A DNA stretch of 64,000 bases from Kappaphycus alvarezii (taxonomy: Eukaryota > Rhodophyta > Florideophyceae > Gigartinales > Solieriaceae), in the NCBI GenBank assembly GCA_002205965.3, contig NADL03000029.1:558001-622000 (forward strand). The letters are read 5' to 3'. Made by a program: the position numbers and the translations under genes. The stretch's first letter is position 1; every line of letters begins with the position of its first letter. This document shows, piece by piece, positions 45,270-56,362 of this stretch. Under the pieces are notes generated by a model. It had not been told where the DNA came from. It made no database searches and saw only the letters and a program-made list of their open reading frames with translations.

Positions 45270-46160
45270 ACATACCATGCTTCTCATAAAACCAGAGCTA
45301 CTCCGACTTCACCATGGGTTCGCTCATCCGCATTGTTTTAAACTGCTGAATCTTCTCAAGCAAGGTCAATCGCAAGAATTCAACACAAAAATGCGTTAAA
45401 GGTTGCACCGTATGTCTTAATATTTCCAAATTTGCCAAAAAAACGACCAAACCGCCCAAAGCCACTACGCCTCCAGAAAAATTATTTGAAATTTGTTAAT
45501 GAAGTATCCATAAACATCGTCTGGCTTAGTGCTGAGGCAATTTTTCATGTAGTGGACAGTGCCACCCGTTTCGGCCGTCCTATTCCAAGAATATTAATGT
45601 CAGTCTGCGAAAAAAGTATGGGAAGCCTTTTTCGATATTTAGTGCACATTATACAATAGTTTTCCAAGTAAAAATCGTATCGATTTTGGCAGTAACTTTC
45701 TGAGCAAAAATTTCAACCACCTATAGAGGAAAAGTTTTTATTTCCTTTTGATCTTCGGGATTGAAGCACATAATTCCTTCTTGATTGAAGGAAGCTTCAA
45801 TTATCCGTTTTGAAATGATATAAAACAAGTTGTCGGAAGAATATCCCTCTGTATCAAAAAATTTACGCCTCAAGCTTGCGTTGAAGGCTGTTAATTACAA
45901 AATAGGTGAAATTGTTCTCGTTTTCTCTCTCTCATTATTGATATCCAACTTCAATTTACAAACATAAGCTCTTAATTACTTACTCTAAAGGAAATGATGG
46001 AAATTATTTACGTCGAACAGAAATAATGAACCCAATCATATCCGAAATCCGTACTAATGCTTCTCTAGAATGAATAAAAAAGAGCTAATTAGACGGCATC
46101 TACCTAGTCGATGATGAATTGATGGTATACAGAGAAAAAAGTACAGTTAGAGGTGACATC
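45270..46160 (+). pseudogene. LTR-retrotransposon integrase relic
   Basis: The segment at 45280-45355 gives LLIKPELLRLHHGFAHPHCF and KLLNLLKQ, matching the H-H part of the integrase zinc-binding domain (L-x-x-L-H-x-x-x-[GA]-H-P). YFQICQ is the possible C-x-x-C part. The open frame 45432-45659 then reads LKFVNEVSINIVWLSAEAIF and HVVDSATRF, the start of the catalytic core, where the first catalytic Asp position is Asn. Much later LVDDELMVYREK (about 46105-46140) resembles the post-core V-L-V-Y-R-E-x segment. The relic is AT-rich and badly decayed, and belongs to a different element from the copia copy at 8-12 kb. Confidence 0.6.
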
Positions 46161-47565
46161 GGACCCCGGCCAAATTAGAGAACATCCTGATCTACATAAA
46201 GAGTGCAAAAAGAAAAGTCGTTCCTTTTCCAAAGTATCATTTTAAATAATATAAACCACAAAAAATCTAAACATGCAATTTATGGATTCACACAGCTAAC
46301 ATATTCAACTCAAGTAATGATACCACACCTCTAGGGGAGTAAACTTAATTGAAATAAATCCCTCCAGAGATCTCCGTTACAAACCGACCATATATTTCAA
46401 ATATTAAATCACCCCACATTTCCCCGTTACAAAGAATTTCAAGTCGATGAAGCTAAAATAGTTGAAAGTGTAGGGGCAATGATGGTTCATAATTCTGCTG
46501 AAAATGAGGTTCTTGACTAATCAACAATTCAAATGGACGTTTTCCTCAAAAATTAGAATTAAAGGATAAAGCAAAAGGTGTAGAAAGCTTTTTTTGTTGT
46601 TCAAGGATGCAGAAAAAACATGAAGACCTCTTTTGCTCGTGGCAGAGGCAATGGGAAACTACATTCAATTGTTAATCTGGGTTTTTAGTATCTATTTTTG
46701 GATTTAGGGTATTCTTTAACGATTTTTCAGAAGCATGTATACACAGTAACTAAATAATCATTCGAGACGTGTACTTAAAACTGTCAAATAATTTAGCGAC
46801 TCTCCCGGCCAAGTTTGTGTAAGTCATGAAGCCACTGTACGGTCTAGCTGACTATGGTGCCTCCTGGGGTAAGAGTTTGATAAATCGCCTCATTTCCGAC
46901 CTTAGAATGCCAAAATGCACTCAAGATTAAGCCCATTACCCTACATTTTCTGCCAGCAACTTGAAGATACTTTATGTGTCCCACATTTTGGCTAAAATTC
47001 TCAGGACTGAATCCGGAGAGTTCTCGAAGAGAGTGAATGAAACACAAAATAATTTTATGTTCAAGGGATAGAACGAAGATACAATCTCTTCATCTGCTCT
47101 ATCATTGAATCGCGCGCAAATATGTTCTGCGTACAAATGAAGTAACATGTCGGCGAACTTAATCTACTGAGGATGTACGCAAGTCTCGCATACTTTACAT
47201 CGCTTCGACAAAATTTGATGCTGTTTGGGAACACAAGGCTGTTAATCGCGTTTTTTGTCGCTAAATGCACTTATTTCAAGCTGAAATTTTCGTCAGCGAT
47301 AGTATTAAACGTGAAAATAACTCAATCGTGTTCTTCGCTACCTCACAAATAATGTCCAACTGAACCTCCAGTTTCAGGAACTGGATAACTAAAGACTCTT
47401 GTCGAAAGTCTTCCAGCTTTCTATGCGTCTTACATTGAAAATAGCTTGCACTTCGGATATATAATCCCTCTGGGGATATTAAGTTTTCTCTCTCCTTAAG
47501 ACAAGTTAATATCATTTTAGAGAGATAAACTATTGGAATAATTTATAATATTGTTTCAGTACATG
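46160..47565. other. AT-rich, no gene seen
   Basis: Frames of up to 79 codons on the minus strand near 47276-47515 show no motif. Confidence 0.4.
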
Positions 47566-47571
47566 CACTTA

Positions 47572-49043
47572 CAGTGAACGTCAAAAATGCAAGAAAAACC
47601 AGACAAAGAGACGATGTTAGGGCTCACTTCGACCAGCACCTTGTAAAACGCTCTTTAAAAATCCTTAACAGCTGTACAAATGAATTTTTGGATGGCTCAA
47701 CAGAACGAGAACAATGTATAAAACAGTGAAATTGTCCAATAATAAATACAGGACCTCTTCAATATAAACGCTCTACTTGTTCACCATGACACTTGACACT
47801 TATTTTTGGCACCTTGCCTGGGCAGAACATCAATGCAACGGTGTTGCATACTGTCAACATGTGGACACAGCAATTTTTCTTCTAATTAGCCCACTCTTCA
47901 CGGAGCACCTTTTTAAGGTCGTCAGTAGAGGAAAACCGAAGCGCGTTATGATAAGCACGCCTATCAAGCACAGCTCATAGCTTCTAAATTGAGTTCATAC
48001 TAGGGGATCTGCTATTCCAGTCCATCAAAGTAACATTTTGAGCATTTAAGCAGTCCTTTGAATAGTTAAAAACATGTATAAGACAACTATCTTGTTGAAA
48101 ATTCCACGATTCTCAATAGTTAATCGCAGGCCAGTACAGTAAATGGCCCTCCAGAAGCTTATCATACTTCTCAGAATCCTTATTAGCGTTAATAACCAAC
48201 AGCAGACCTTTATACAAAAATAAGAAGAGCATCCCAAAAACATCGCACCCCCATAACCATTCTGACGTTTAGAAAAATTCTTTTCGCTTCCAATTGAATT
48301 TCAATACGAAGCATATCCATCGGATCTGGGTAAGTTCAACTTTTCTCATCAGAGAAAATTAAATTTCGCCATTGCGTTGTGCTCCAGGTTGCGCGTTCTG
48401 TGGCCCGCCAGACGCGATTTTTTTTGTGTCGTGAAGTCATGAAAAGAAATTGCTTCATTTTCTTGTATAAAAATTACCCTTTGTCCTGGATTGCTCTTTG
48501 GATGCTTAAAAGTGTGACTTATAGTTGCAACTTTCACCTGTTCTTCTTTCTTCGCGGAATAATCGGCGGTTTTCACTCGTGCTAAGTTTTTGTGGTATTC
48601 TGCTTTTTTCAGTTGTGGTTTCTGAGGGTCTTTAAGAAAGTTTGTAACAACTCTCTTTGAGCGACGGATGCGTTGAACAATTTGGCGGTGGGTTTTTTTC
48701 GCGATGGTTCGTGATAAGTGCTCCCTTTTATTGCTCAATGAGAGCTTTCATCCGTGGTATATCGACGGTGGAATATGGGATTTGGTGGAACAAATGGGGC
48801 AGGTGGTACTCGTTGCACTGATGTTGCGCTTGTATTTGTTTCAATTCGGCGCTAACGAAAGAGGCAAGTTGCAGTCTCATATTTGAAGTGCTTGTAAGGA
48901 TGAAATAAGTTTAATGCATTCAGTATGGTAAGTTTGTACTGTTTTGCTCCCCTATTAAAGAGCTTTCAGAGATGGTACATTTCACGTTGTGGTGTGAGCG
49001 GATGTGTTGATCATCTACCTGCTTATATTTTTGACGCTCACAG
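47572..49043 (-). mobile_element. Full-length Tc1/mariner element, 1472 bp
   Basis: The left end, CAGTGAACGTCAAAAATGCA, begins at 47572. The right end, on the complement, is CTGTGAGCGTCAAAAATATA, ending at 49043. The two inverted repeats match at most positions over about 22 bp. TA flanks both sides (47570-47571 and 49044-49045), the invariant Tc1/mariner target. Length and a single transposase gene on the minus strand fit the superfamily. Confidence 0.85.
47790..48745 (-). pseudogene. Tc1/mariner (DD34E) transposase, inactivated
   Basis: The N-terminal helix-turn-helix region reads KLSLSNKREHLSRTIAKK, then RIRRSKRVVTNFLKDPQK (48745-48610). The catalytic domain starts WRNLIFSDEKS (first Asp, near 48370-48345), followed by a stop, then KRIFLNVRMVMG and INANKDSEKYDKLLEGHLLY. 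NFQQDSCLIH holds the second Asp (near 48095). DWNSRSPSMNSI-stop-KL shows the catalytic Glu codon changed to TAG. DRRAYHNALRFSSTDDLKKV and, in another frame, VDSMQHRCIDVLPRQGAKNK form the C terminus (to about 47800). Length matches the family (about 340 residues), but two or more stops and a frameshift make it dead. Confidence 0.9.
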
Positions 49044-49316
49044 TAATTAAACCACCCCATTTAACCCCATTACTGTAAGTACTATAAAGTATTGTACATC
49101 AGCTTGTAAAGAGTCTTGGCCAACATCATCAGTTCAGTGCTCAAACACGGTTTGACCTAGAGATAATTACAGGCACACAATCATTGTGTGAAAATATATA
49201 CTTACAGTATGTTTGTAGAAAGAAGTTATTGCTACTGTAAACCAATTGATGTAAACTTTTTCCAGGCTTAAATGTATCTGTACCTAGGACAATGGGCGGA
49301 AAATGTGGGGGAATTA

Positions 49317-49371
49317 TTGGGTTATTTTAATGCATGGAAGATGTAGTCGGTTATATCCACGAGGGTAATAC
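49317..49371 (+). repeat. Short dispersed repeat, copy 1
   Basis: GGTTATTTTAATGCATGGAA followed by GATGTAGTCGGTTATATCCA and CGAG; about 90% identical to 55431-55485. Confidence 0.7.
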
Positions 49372-49439
49372 GTTACGCGGGAGAAGTTGTTGCTGATGGG
49401 TAACACTACAGTAAATGACCTTGCTTACAAAGCCTGCTC

Positions 49440-49560
49440 AATGCTGGCGAGCAGGCAGGCCGCGTTGGACATGACGCCGCAGCAGCATGCCTTTGGGTAA
49501 GCACCGCTCTAACCATCCCATAGGTCTCCATCGCTCGAACGGCCACGAAAATGTGGGGTA
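49440..49560 (-). pseudogene. 3'-end fragment of the non-LTR family (copy 1)
   Basis: The minus strand reads VAVRAMETYGMVRAVLTQRH and AAAASCPTRPAC, matching VAVRALETHGKVRGVLMQRH and AAAAVMSNAACL of the 62.6 kb copy. The C-x-x tail is frameshifted here. This is the conserved C-terminal tail of a LINE-like reverse transcriptase. Confidence 0.65.
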
Positions 49561-50987
49561 ATTTAATATTTGAAAAATATGGCCGGTTGTGGCCCGGAAT
49601 ATCCTACAGGGTGCCAGTAAACCTCTTAAATTACCCTAAAGGGCCAATCAGTTGCTAAACGCAATGTAGTTGTTTATATCATGCAAACTGTGCATGTGAG
49701 AGAGTGTCGGGCCAGGAAGAGTGTAGTGTAATTAATTTGGTAAATGGAATTGAAAATCTTTTTTTGTGGTTGCGTTGGTGCTATTAGCTCCATTCCACTA
49801 CACTGCAGGACTGACTGTAAGAGTTTTAAATAATGGAAGCGTGAAGGAAAAGATGGAATGGAATATAGTAACACTAAATTAAGTTTTGTGCAAGTTCCAC
49901 CCAATTCTTTGGCGAATGTTTCCTAACTGATATTTAAATATTCAGTCAAATGGACAGTGATTGTAGTAGAATGCAGCGATGATTCACATCCGCACACTTG
50001 TGAGCAGCGGCTGTGAATTAGTCCGTTAGTGTTGATGATGGAGGAAGTGCTGGGGAGGATTCCCCCTTGGGGCTGTTTATCCTGCAGCGAAATGAAAAGG
50101 TAAATTACAACCCTGGCATGAAATTGCACTTGGTTGCAAATTACATCCAGATTTTGTACAATTAAAGTTTGTGCTGATACTGAAGACTGTCCTTTTCACA
50201 CATGATTCATCATTAATTGATTTTCTCATAAATATACGTTGTGCAGTATTTCAGGAACTGTTTGTTGGAAACGGCATAAAAAAACAGAAATTTTTTTGGG
50301 TGTCTGACTTTGCACCCTATATAGAGACTTCTCCCGGAGAACACGTCACTGGTGAAGTGTTTCAAAGAAGAAGGCGTTTTGAAGAATTTCCTAAATTAAA
50401 ATGAAATTTTGCTTTTGATGACCGCTTTCTCAAAAGCTAACTGTACAATAATGGTCATAAACTTTTTTCTCAGAATTGCCCCTCCAGAACGACCCTCTGT
50501 TGACTGGATCTTAACTGAATGCCGAAGAAAATTAGCACACAGTACTGTACAGCGCCCAAAAGTTTTTGCACCTAGTATGTGCAAAACGTGCCAGTTCCTT
50601 ATTTGTCGACACCTCTGTCAGACTTAGTTCCACTCAACAATCTCATTATCAAGATACCCTTCCTGTGAATACAACCCTTGTCACAGATTTCAAATGCATC
50701 GGGCGGGTCACCGTCACAACACTTTGCGCTCACAAGCATTGCACCACGACACTTGTCCTCACTGTGCTGTACCATCGCTGGAAGCATTCAGTTGACGGAT
50801 TTTCATGCGGGCAATTTTTCACACGCTGTACTCAGGACACGGATTTCGGTTTCCTCGCCGCCTCGCTCACCTCTGCATCTCCCTCCATCCGTGTACCCTC
50901 GCTTGCTCAACTCCTCTTTTTCTCTTTCGCCACACACATGAGATATAAACGCTGCGCCGATTAGACCGTGCCTTTCCTAGACGTGAG

Positions 50988-50997
50988 TATATATAGT
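50988..50997 (+). promoter_or_regulatory. TATA-box-like site upstream of GH63
   Basis: GTATATATAG, about 335 bp before the first ATG of the glycosidase frame, preceded by a pyrimidine-rich stretch (50820-50940). It is a plausible core promoter, but nothing excludes coincidence. Confidence 0.35.
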
Positions 50998-51323
50998 AGT
51001 GCTCCTCGACAAGCTCTCATCCAAGTTAGACACGGCTAATTTTCAACCCCAGCCATTTTCCGTTCACTGTCTACGACCCCTCCAAATTAACTCAAGATCC
51101 CTACCTGATCCCACTAATCAATATCCACTTCTTCATCTTCTCGGTTGAATGGGAACGTCTGGAAGCCCTTTTACACCTCGCAAATTTTGTAAACCCGGAC
51201 GCACATGCCAATCACTCTACGCAGATCGCAACATCAACTGTTCAGGTAACTCATTACTAATACAAGTCTTGACCTTGCATCTTCCGCCTACGGCGTCCCC
51301 TCTATTCATGCCGCATTCCTACC

Positions 51324-52803
51324 ATGCTTTCCGCAAGAAATTTCCCTCGTGCTCTTGGCCTTCGCCACCTTATCCGTCGCCTCTCCGTCTCCGGTTGCTC
51401 AGGACCCGATCAATCAACCCTTAGTCTAGATGCCGCCAGAGTGCTCTCTGCAAATTGGGTTTCCTCAATGAACTCGACTCTTCCCTCCCCGAATCTATAC
51501 CCTCACCAATGGTCTTGGGATTCTGCCTTCATCGCCCTCGGATACTCTCACTATGACACCCGTAAGGCCATTGACGAAACAAACGCCTTGTTCCGAGCTC
51601 AGTGGCCAACGGCCTTGCCGCACATTGTCTTCAACCCGAATGCGGTTGAATCATACTTCCCAGGGCCGGCTTCTGGAGATTGACTCTTCGCCCAACCATC
51701 CTGCCACAGCACATCGTCGGGTATTATCCAGCCTCCCGTCCATGCTATCGCTTCACTCGGCATCTATAGCAATGCCAGGACTGAGATGAAAAAGCTGGCG
51801 GCTAAGCATCTCGAGGAGATCTACCCCAAGCTAGTCTTGTGGCATAAGTACTTGTACAATGAGCGCGATCCCTTGAATGAGGGCCTTGTGTACATCCGTC
51901 ACATGTGGGAAAGTGGGATGGACAACTCGCCTGCGTGGGACGCTGCTTTGGAAAGAATTAACATGGACGTGTGCAACTGCCAGAATACAGTAGGGTGGAC
52001 AAAGGGAAAGTTGGAACCACAATGAACGGCCTACGTCGTTTTTTTACGACCGCGCAGTCTATCAAGTTGTTCTACGATAGTAACTACGACGAAGCGGTCA
52101 TCTTCGAGAAGTCGCCGTTCATCATCCAAGACGTTCTGTTCAATTCCATTTTGGCAAGGGCCGGAGAGGCGCTTGCAGACATCGCTGATGTGCTTGGGAA
52201 GTCAGAGGAGGCCAAGACACATAGGGCGAATGCGAAGAAAACAAGTGAGGCCATAGCGAGTAAGCTCTATGACCCAGAGACCAAATTCTTCTACGATTTT
52301 GATGTTAGGGCCGGAGAGCTCATCAAAAGAAGGATCTCGGGCGGCCTAGTTGCACTGTACGGAGCAGACATCAGCGAGAAAGTAATGGACGGATTGCTAG
52401 AACACATGTATTCCGACGGATTCCACGGGAAGGACCTATCGGCTTGGACGATCCCTTCGGTAGCCAGGGACGATCCAGCCTTCACGAACACCCGGTATAT
52501 GGGCTGGCCCTGCGTGGATCAACGTGAACTACTTAGTTAGAGATGGTTTGATCCGGAATGCTCGTGGAAATGCCGACGTGTTGCAGGTAGCCGAATACTT
52601 GCAGAAGCGCAGTTTAGAAATGGTGAGAAAGGTCGGGTTTTATGAATACTTCGATCCGGATCAGTTCGGCACACGGTGGACATGACTTCAGTTGGACTGC
52701 GGCGTTGATCGACTGGCTGTGCCAGTCCCATGGAAAAGTTGATTCCCAGCAGAATTTCAATTACCTTCGGCAAAAAACAAGCCGCTGGGAGTGGTCGGGT
52801 TGA
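51324..52803 (+). pseudogene. GH63 glycosidase, mannosylglycerate/glucosylglycerate hydrolase-like, frameshifted
   Basis: The family hydrolyses alpha-glycosidic bonds; the closest sub-group releases sugar from mannosylglycerate or glucosylglycerate, which are compatible solutes. An Arg-rich N terminus (MLSARNFPRALGLRHLIRRL) could be an organelle transit peptide. Motifs in order: SPNLYPHQWSWDSAFIALGY, FRAQWPTALPHIVFNPNAVE, SYFPGPA then FWR, TSSGIIQPPVHAIASLGIY, HMWESGMDNSPAWDAALERI, RPTSFFYDRAVYQVVLR, NSILARAGEALADIADVLGK, DGFHGKDLSAWTIPSVARDD, PAWINVNYLVRDGLIRNARG, and HGGHDFSWTAALIDWLCQS before TGA at 52803. The acidic WESGxDNS and HQWSWDS motifs are family hallmarks and intact. Six or more single-base frame changes (near 51670, 51680, 51705, 52026, 52072, 52512, 52665) break it. 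No nonsense substitution in the reconstructed reading is obvious. It is either a young pseudogene or a gene damaged by sequencing errors. Confidence 0.8.
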
Positions 52804-52809
52804 GTCGCC

Positions 52810-53530
52810 TACTTGATGTACATGCGCAAATCCAGAAGCAAGAACCCGGACGAGCAGACGTTAGAGGATGTTGACCTTGAGCCGCCGGCAACTCCAAGAA
52901 GAGGTCCTCTATCGCGGAAGCTCAGGCCCAAATGGGTCTCTCTCGCCCTCGTGCCCGTGCGTCGTCTTCAACCCATATTAGGCGAAGGACACGGGACTAG
53001 TATTGCACCTTCTTTGGACCTTCAAACCGAACAGGTGCTTCGCTTCTGATACCGGAAATTGAGTCAAAGCTCGCTGCAGAGGTAAACTACTACGACCGTT
53101 GTGCAATTGTTAGGTCGAGGAAGAATTTATGAGATCAATATTATCATAATTTTTGGTGCGCTATGGAGATACACTGTACAGCAGCGGTTCTTTCATATGA
53201 ATGCGCGTAGAAGCATGATATTTATTTATTTTTGGATCTGGAGCACTCATTTGTTTCGGCCTTTAAGCTAGACACCTGTTCATGCGAATGGTCATCATTT
53301 GCAGTGGTACAGTAAGCCATAATTCAATCGATAAACGAGTAGCAAAAGCGACAAAGATGCATAGAGGTACGGGCGCATCCAGCAAAATATGTGTTGACAT
53401 TGCTATCGACAGTATCACAGTAGAATGAAGGACATGTAGGGCAGCAGGGAGCACTGGATGGACAGACTTCTGCGATGATACATTCGTAAAACCACTTTCT
53501 CTCTCAAGCGCAAGGCCCGTCGTTTCAACC
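52810..53530. other. No recognisable gene
   Basis: Downstream flank of the glycosidase. A 78-codon frame at 52813-53049 is rich in Pro/Arg/Leu and shows no domain. Confidence 0.3.
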
Positions 53531-53584
53531 CCTTGACATCTAGTAGCGACGCGAAAGCTGAAGTTCAGAGGGTATCAAAAGCTT

Positions 53585-53800
53585 ATCACACGCCTGCTCG
53601 GTTCCGAATGATCCCAGTGCCAATATCCACTCTTGGACACTCTGACGCATTCGCGGAGCTGATAGACGTTGCCAGGCACGTCAACGTGCGAGCAATGGAC
53701 ACCTTCGGGCGGGGCGATCCGCCCTCGCGCAAAGTCGCGCTGCGGCGACGGTTTCGCCCAGCGCAGTATGTCGTACGGCTAGTCTTACACGAGCCTTGCG
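53585..53800 (+). pseudogene. 3'-end fragment of the non-LTR family (copy 2)
   Basis: FRMIPVPISTLGHSDAFAEL, then DVARHVNVRAMDTFG, then in another frame ALAQSRAAATVSPSAVCRTA. This aligns with LVPVPISTLGGWHPDACAVL, DVARNVTVRALETHG and the R-H-A-A-A-A-V tail of the 61 kb copy. The P-[VI]-P-[IL]-x-T-L-G-G-W-H motif is a hallmark of the C terminus of this reverse-transcriptase group. Confidence 0.65.
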
Positions 53801-55950
53801 ATGTGGTCCCACCTGACTCTGCCTTCTTTTCTGACCCTGCAATACACAGACCTGCCCCATCTCGGGAAACGGCCGCCCCACATCTCTAATCAATAAAGCG
53901 CCCCAAATTCCCCCTCTGTGGGCCAAACGACTACCAAGACAAAGGACAAGCACGCTTTACGGTGGCAAAGGCAAAAACGGGGGCTTCTTTCCCGGAAGGA
54001 ATGTCTTTGGGTGACACCCACTCCATAGTTAAGCAAAGTGCAAATGCTTCGACAGGCGCATAAGGGTATACTAATTCCATTCTATACCGCACCTCACTGC
54101 ACGTGGCTAACGTGGAACCCCCGGTCAGCTCTTAGCCGTGACTCGCGAACTCATTTAATTTCAGTGGGAGTGGTCACCAAAATACGTGCGAATTGGGCAG
54201 TTGCAAAACTGGACCAGATTGCGTAGCATAGGCGCTCCAGAATCCGTCCCTTAGGCGTTTTTACATATGGACATGGACATGCGTTATTGAAACTGTACTC
54301 GGAAAAGAATTAAAAATAATTCATATTTACCAATCGAATAAATAAAAACAAATCTCTTAGAACGATTCCGAGGTGCCCTCTCCGTAGGGTCGCTTTTGAC
54401 CGACCCAAATATCTTGGACAATAGACAAGTTGGATTTTTGTCCATGTCCATATGTATGTAGAAAGGGCTCAACCCGATTGAACCGGCGGACCGGCCGAAG
54501 CGCGATATGCGTGGCCCAATCTTCAACAGGGAACGGGGCACCTCGCGTACCAAACGCAAATTATACAAAATGCCAATGGGCATGTGAGGACGGATCCGTG
54601 TTAGAGGGCAACAAGAACGCGTCACGGACCATCGGGCCATGTGATCGGTCGGGCCATGTGATCGAAGTTTAGAGCCATTGGCGAGTTCAGCAGCACCAGT
54701 ACACTCTTTCGCAGCAGGGCGCATAGAGCTGGGGACAAACGGGAATCGAAACGTAATGCGATATGTGGTCGTGTGGCCGTTTGTCGACAGGGGCACCATG
54801 GACTGTGGAACAGGGATCAACAAGAATATCAGCAGGGCGATGCGCTGTGGCAAGGAGGAAGGGGACCTCCCGCACACGAGACGGGCGGGCTTGAACAGAG
54901 GCCTGGTGAATAAGTAGCGGATGATGTTGTGGCGGTGCACAACGCCAAGACCAGGCTTTCAAATAGAGGCGTGGCCGCCACGAGGGTCCATCCGGGCGTA
55001 ACAATGATGAAAATAAATCGGCGAAGCCGATTCCTCATAGACAATGAGATCCAGGTGCCGGCGAAGCATAAACGACCAGACAATGCTATCGACCAATGAA
55101 ATGGATGAGGGTGGTAGGTGAGGAAGGTGCAAGCTCCAGGAGAGAGTAGCGAGTTGCGATGGGCCCGAAGTCTGAGGCTGCACTGTGGTCGGAGGGGTTG
55201 GGGTGTGCATCCCAGAGGCTCATTCCAAAAATGCGGGCTTCAGTTTACTGGATTAGTTGAAGGAGGGTTCATGGGCGAATGGAGCGCTCGAGTAAGGCCT
55301 CAGGGTCAAATTTACCAAGGTCCGCGGCTCCGAACTCGTGGTTGGGAAGCTGGAGGTGCTCCGATTGAAAATTGACAAATCTACGCGTAGGTTAGGTTAG
55401 CGTTCGATGCGGCGTTAAAAGGGAATTTTTGGGTTATTTCAATGCAAGGAAGATGTGGTCGGTTATATCCACGAGGCTAATGCGGTAAAAGTGAAAACGG
55501 AAAAGTCAGTTACACTGGCGGCATACCATGCATGCATAGAGAGAGGGTGCGAGTGGTTGAAATCCCTAGCCGCCAAACCAAATTGGGAGCTGGACTTGGT
55601 TTCGAGTGGTCGGGATCCGAAAAGCATTGTTAAACCGGCGTACGCGTCCATCTGCAGGTCTCCGCATCGCAAAGCGAAGACGATAGATGTACCAGGGGGG
55701 CTGGCCGGAGTACGTATGTTGAACCCGACAGACAAAATTTGAACAACGACAGAGGCTGATGTGGGAGCGCTCAAGTGATGGCCAACTTTAATTCGGAAAA
55801 AAAATCTGGTTACCGCGTGAAGTGAGTGAATAATTGCACCAGTGCTACAGTAATTTAGAGTTTTCAATATAAACCGGTTCTCCCACGTGTCTAACCCGAA
55901 GTCCACCGAGACCATTTTTTTGAGTCCTTCACAATAATAAAACAGGCCTG
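53800..55950. other. GC-richer region, no confident gene
   Basis: Overlapping frames on both strands reach 218 codons (minus strand 54284-54940), but frames compete on the two strands and show no domain. A minus-strand HRPADILVD (near 54830) resembles the R-P-A-D-[IV]-L motif in C-terminal regions of LINE-type proteins, so a decayed member may lie here. The segment 55429-55485 repeats 49317-49371. Confidence 0.3.
55431..55485 (+). repeat. Short dispersed repeat, copy 2
   Basis: GGGTTATTTCAATGCAAGGA followed by AGATGTGGTCGGTTATATCC and ACGAGG. Partner of 49317-49371; similarity fades after about 55 bp. Confidence 0.7.
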
Positions 55951-56362
55951 CTAGCAATCTGGGGTGTACTGGCTCCCTAGTAACCGCTTACAGATAGATC
56001 AACCCTGTACTGCTACTGTACAACTGAAAGAAAAGTACAACAGATCCATAATTACAAAAAAGTGTATAAATTACAGGTTACTGCATATATTTTCTCCCTC
56101 GGCATGACTTCTTACAATTACAGAAAAGTGTGTTGTACACTGTATACTGTACGAACGGTCTTGGCCAATCACAGGCCGCGGCAGATCTGACTTAGCAAAT
56201 CCAATGATTTGTGCCCTAAACAGCCAAGTGGCAGTACTACTGTACTGTGCTCCCTGTAATACAGTGGCTATCGTCTAATGTATCTGCTATTCTATAGCTA
56301 TCGAACGGCTATATAAGGAAGCCCTCACTGCCCGATCGGGACATGAGAAGAGAGGGAGAGTT

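Larger units (their letters stand above)
49046..50540. other. No gene except a short retroelement end
   Basis: It contains the fragment at 49440-49560 and the short repeat 49317-49371. Other frames are below 80 codons and lack motifs. GTACAGTA-like words are frequent near 49070-49210. Confidence 0.35.

Noticed and set aside
54284-54940. 218-codon minus-strand open frame as a gene
   Set aside because: No domain, competing frames on the other strand, and composition without clear codon structure. Possibly decayed retroelement.
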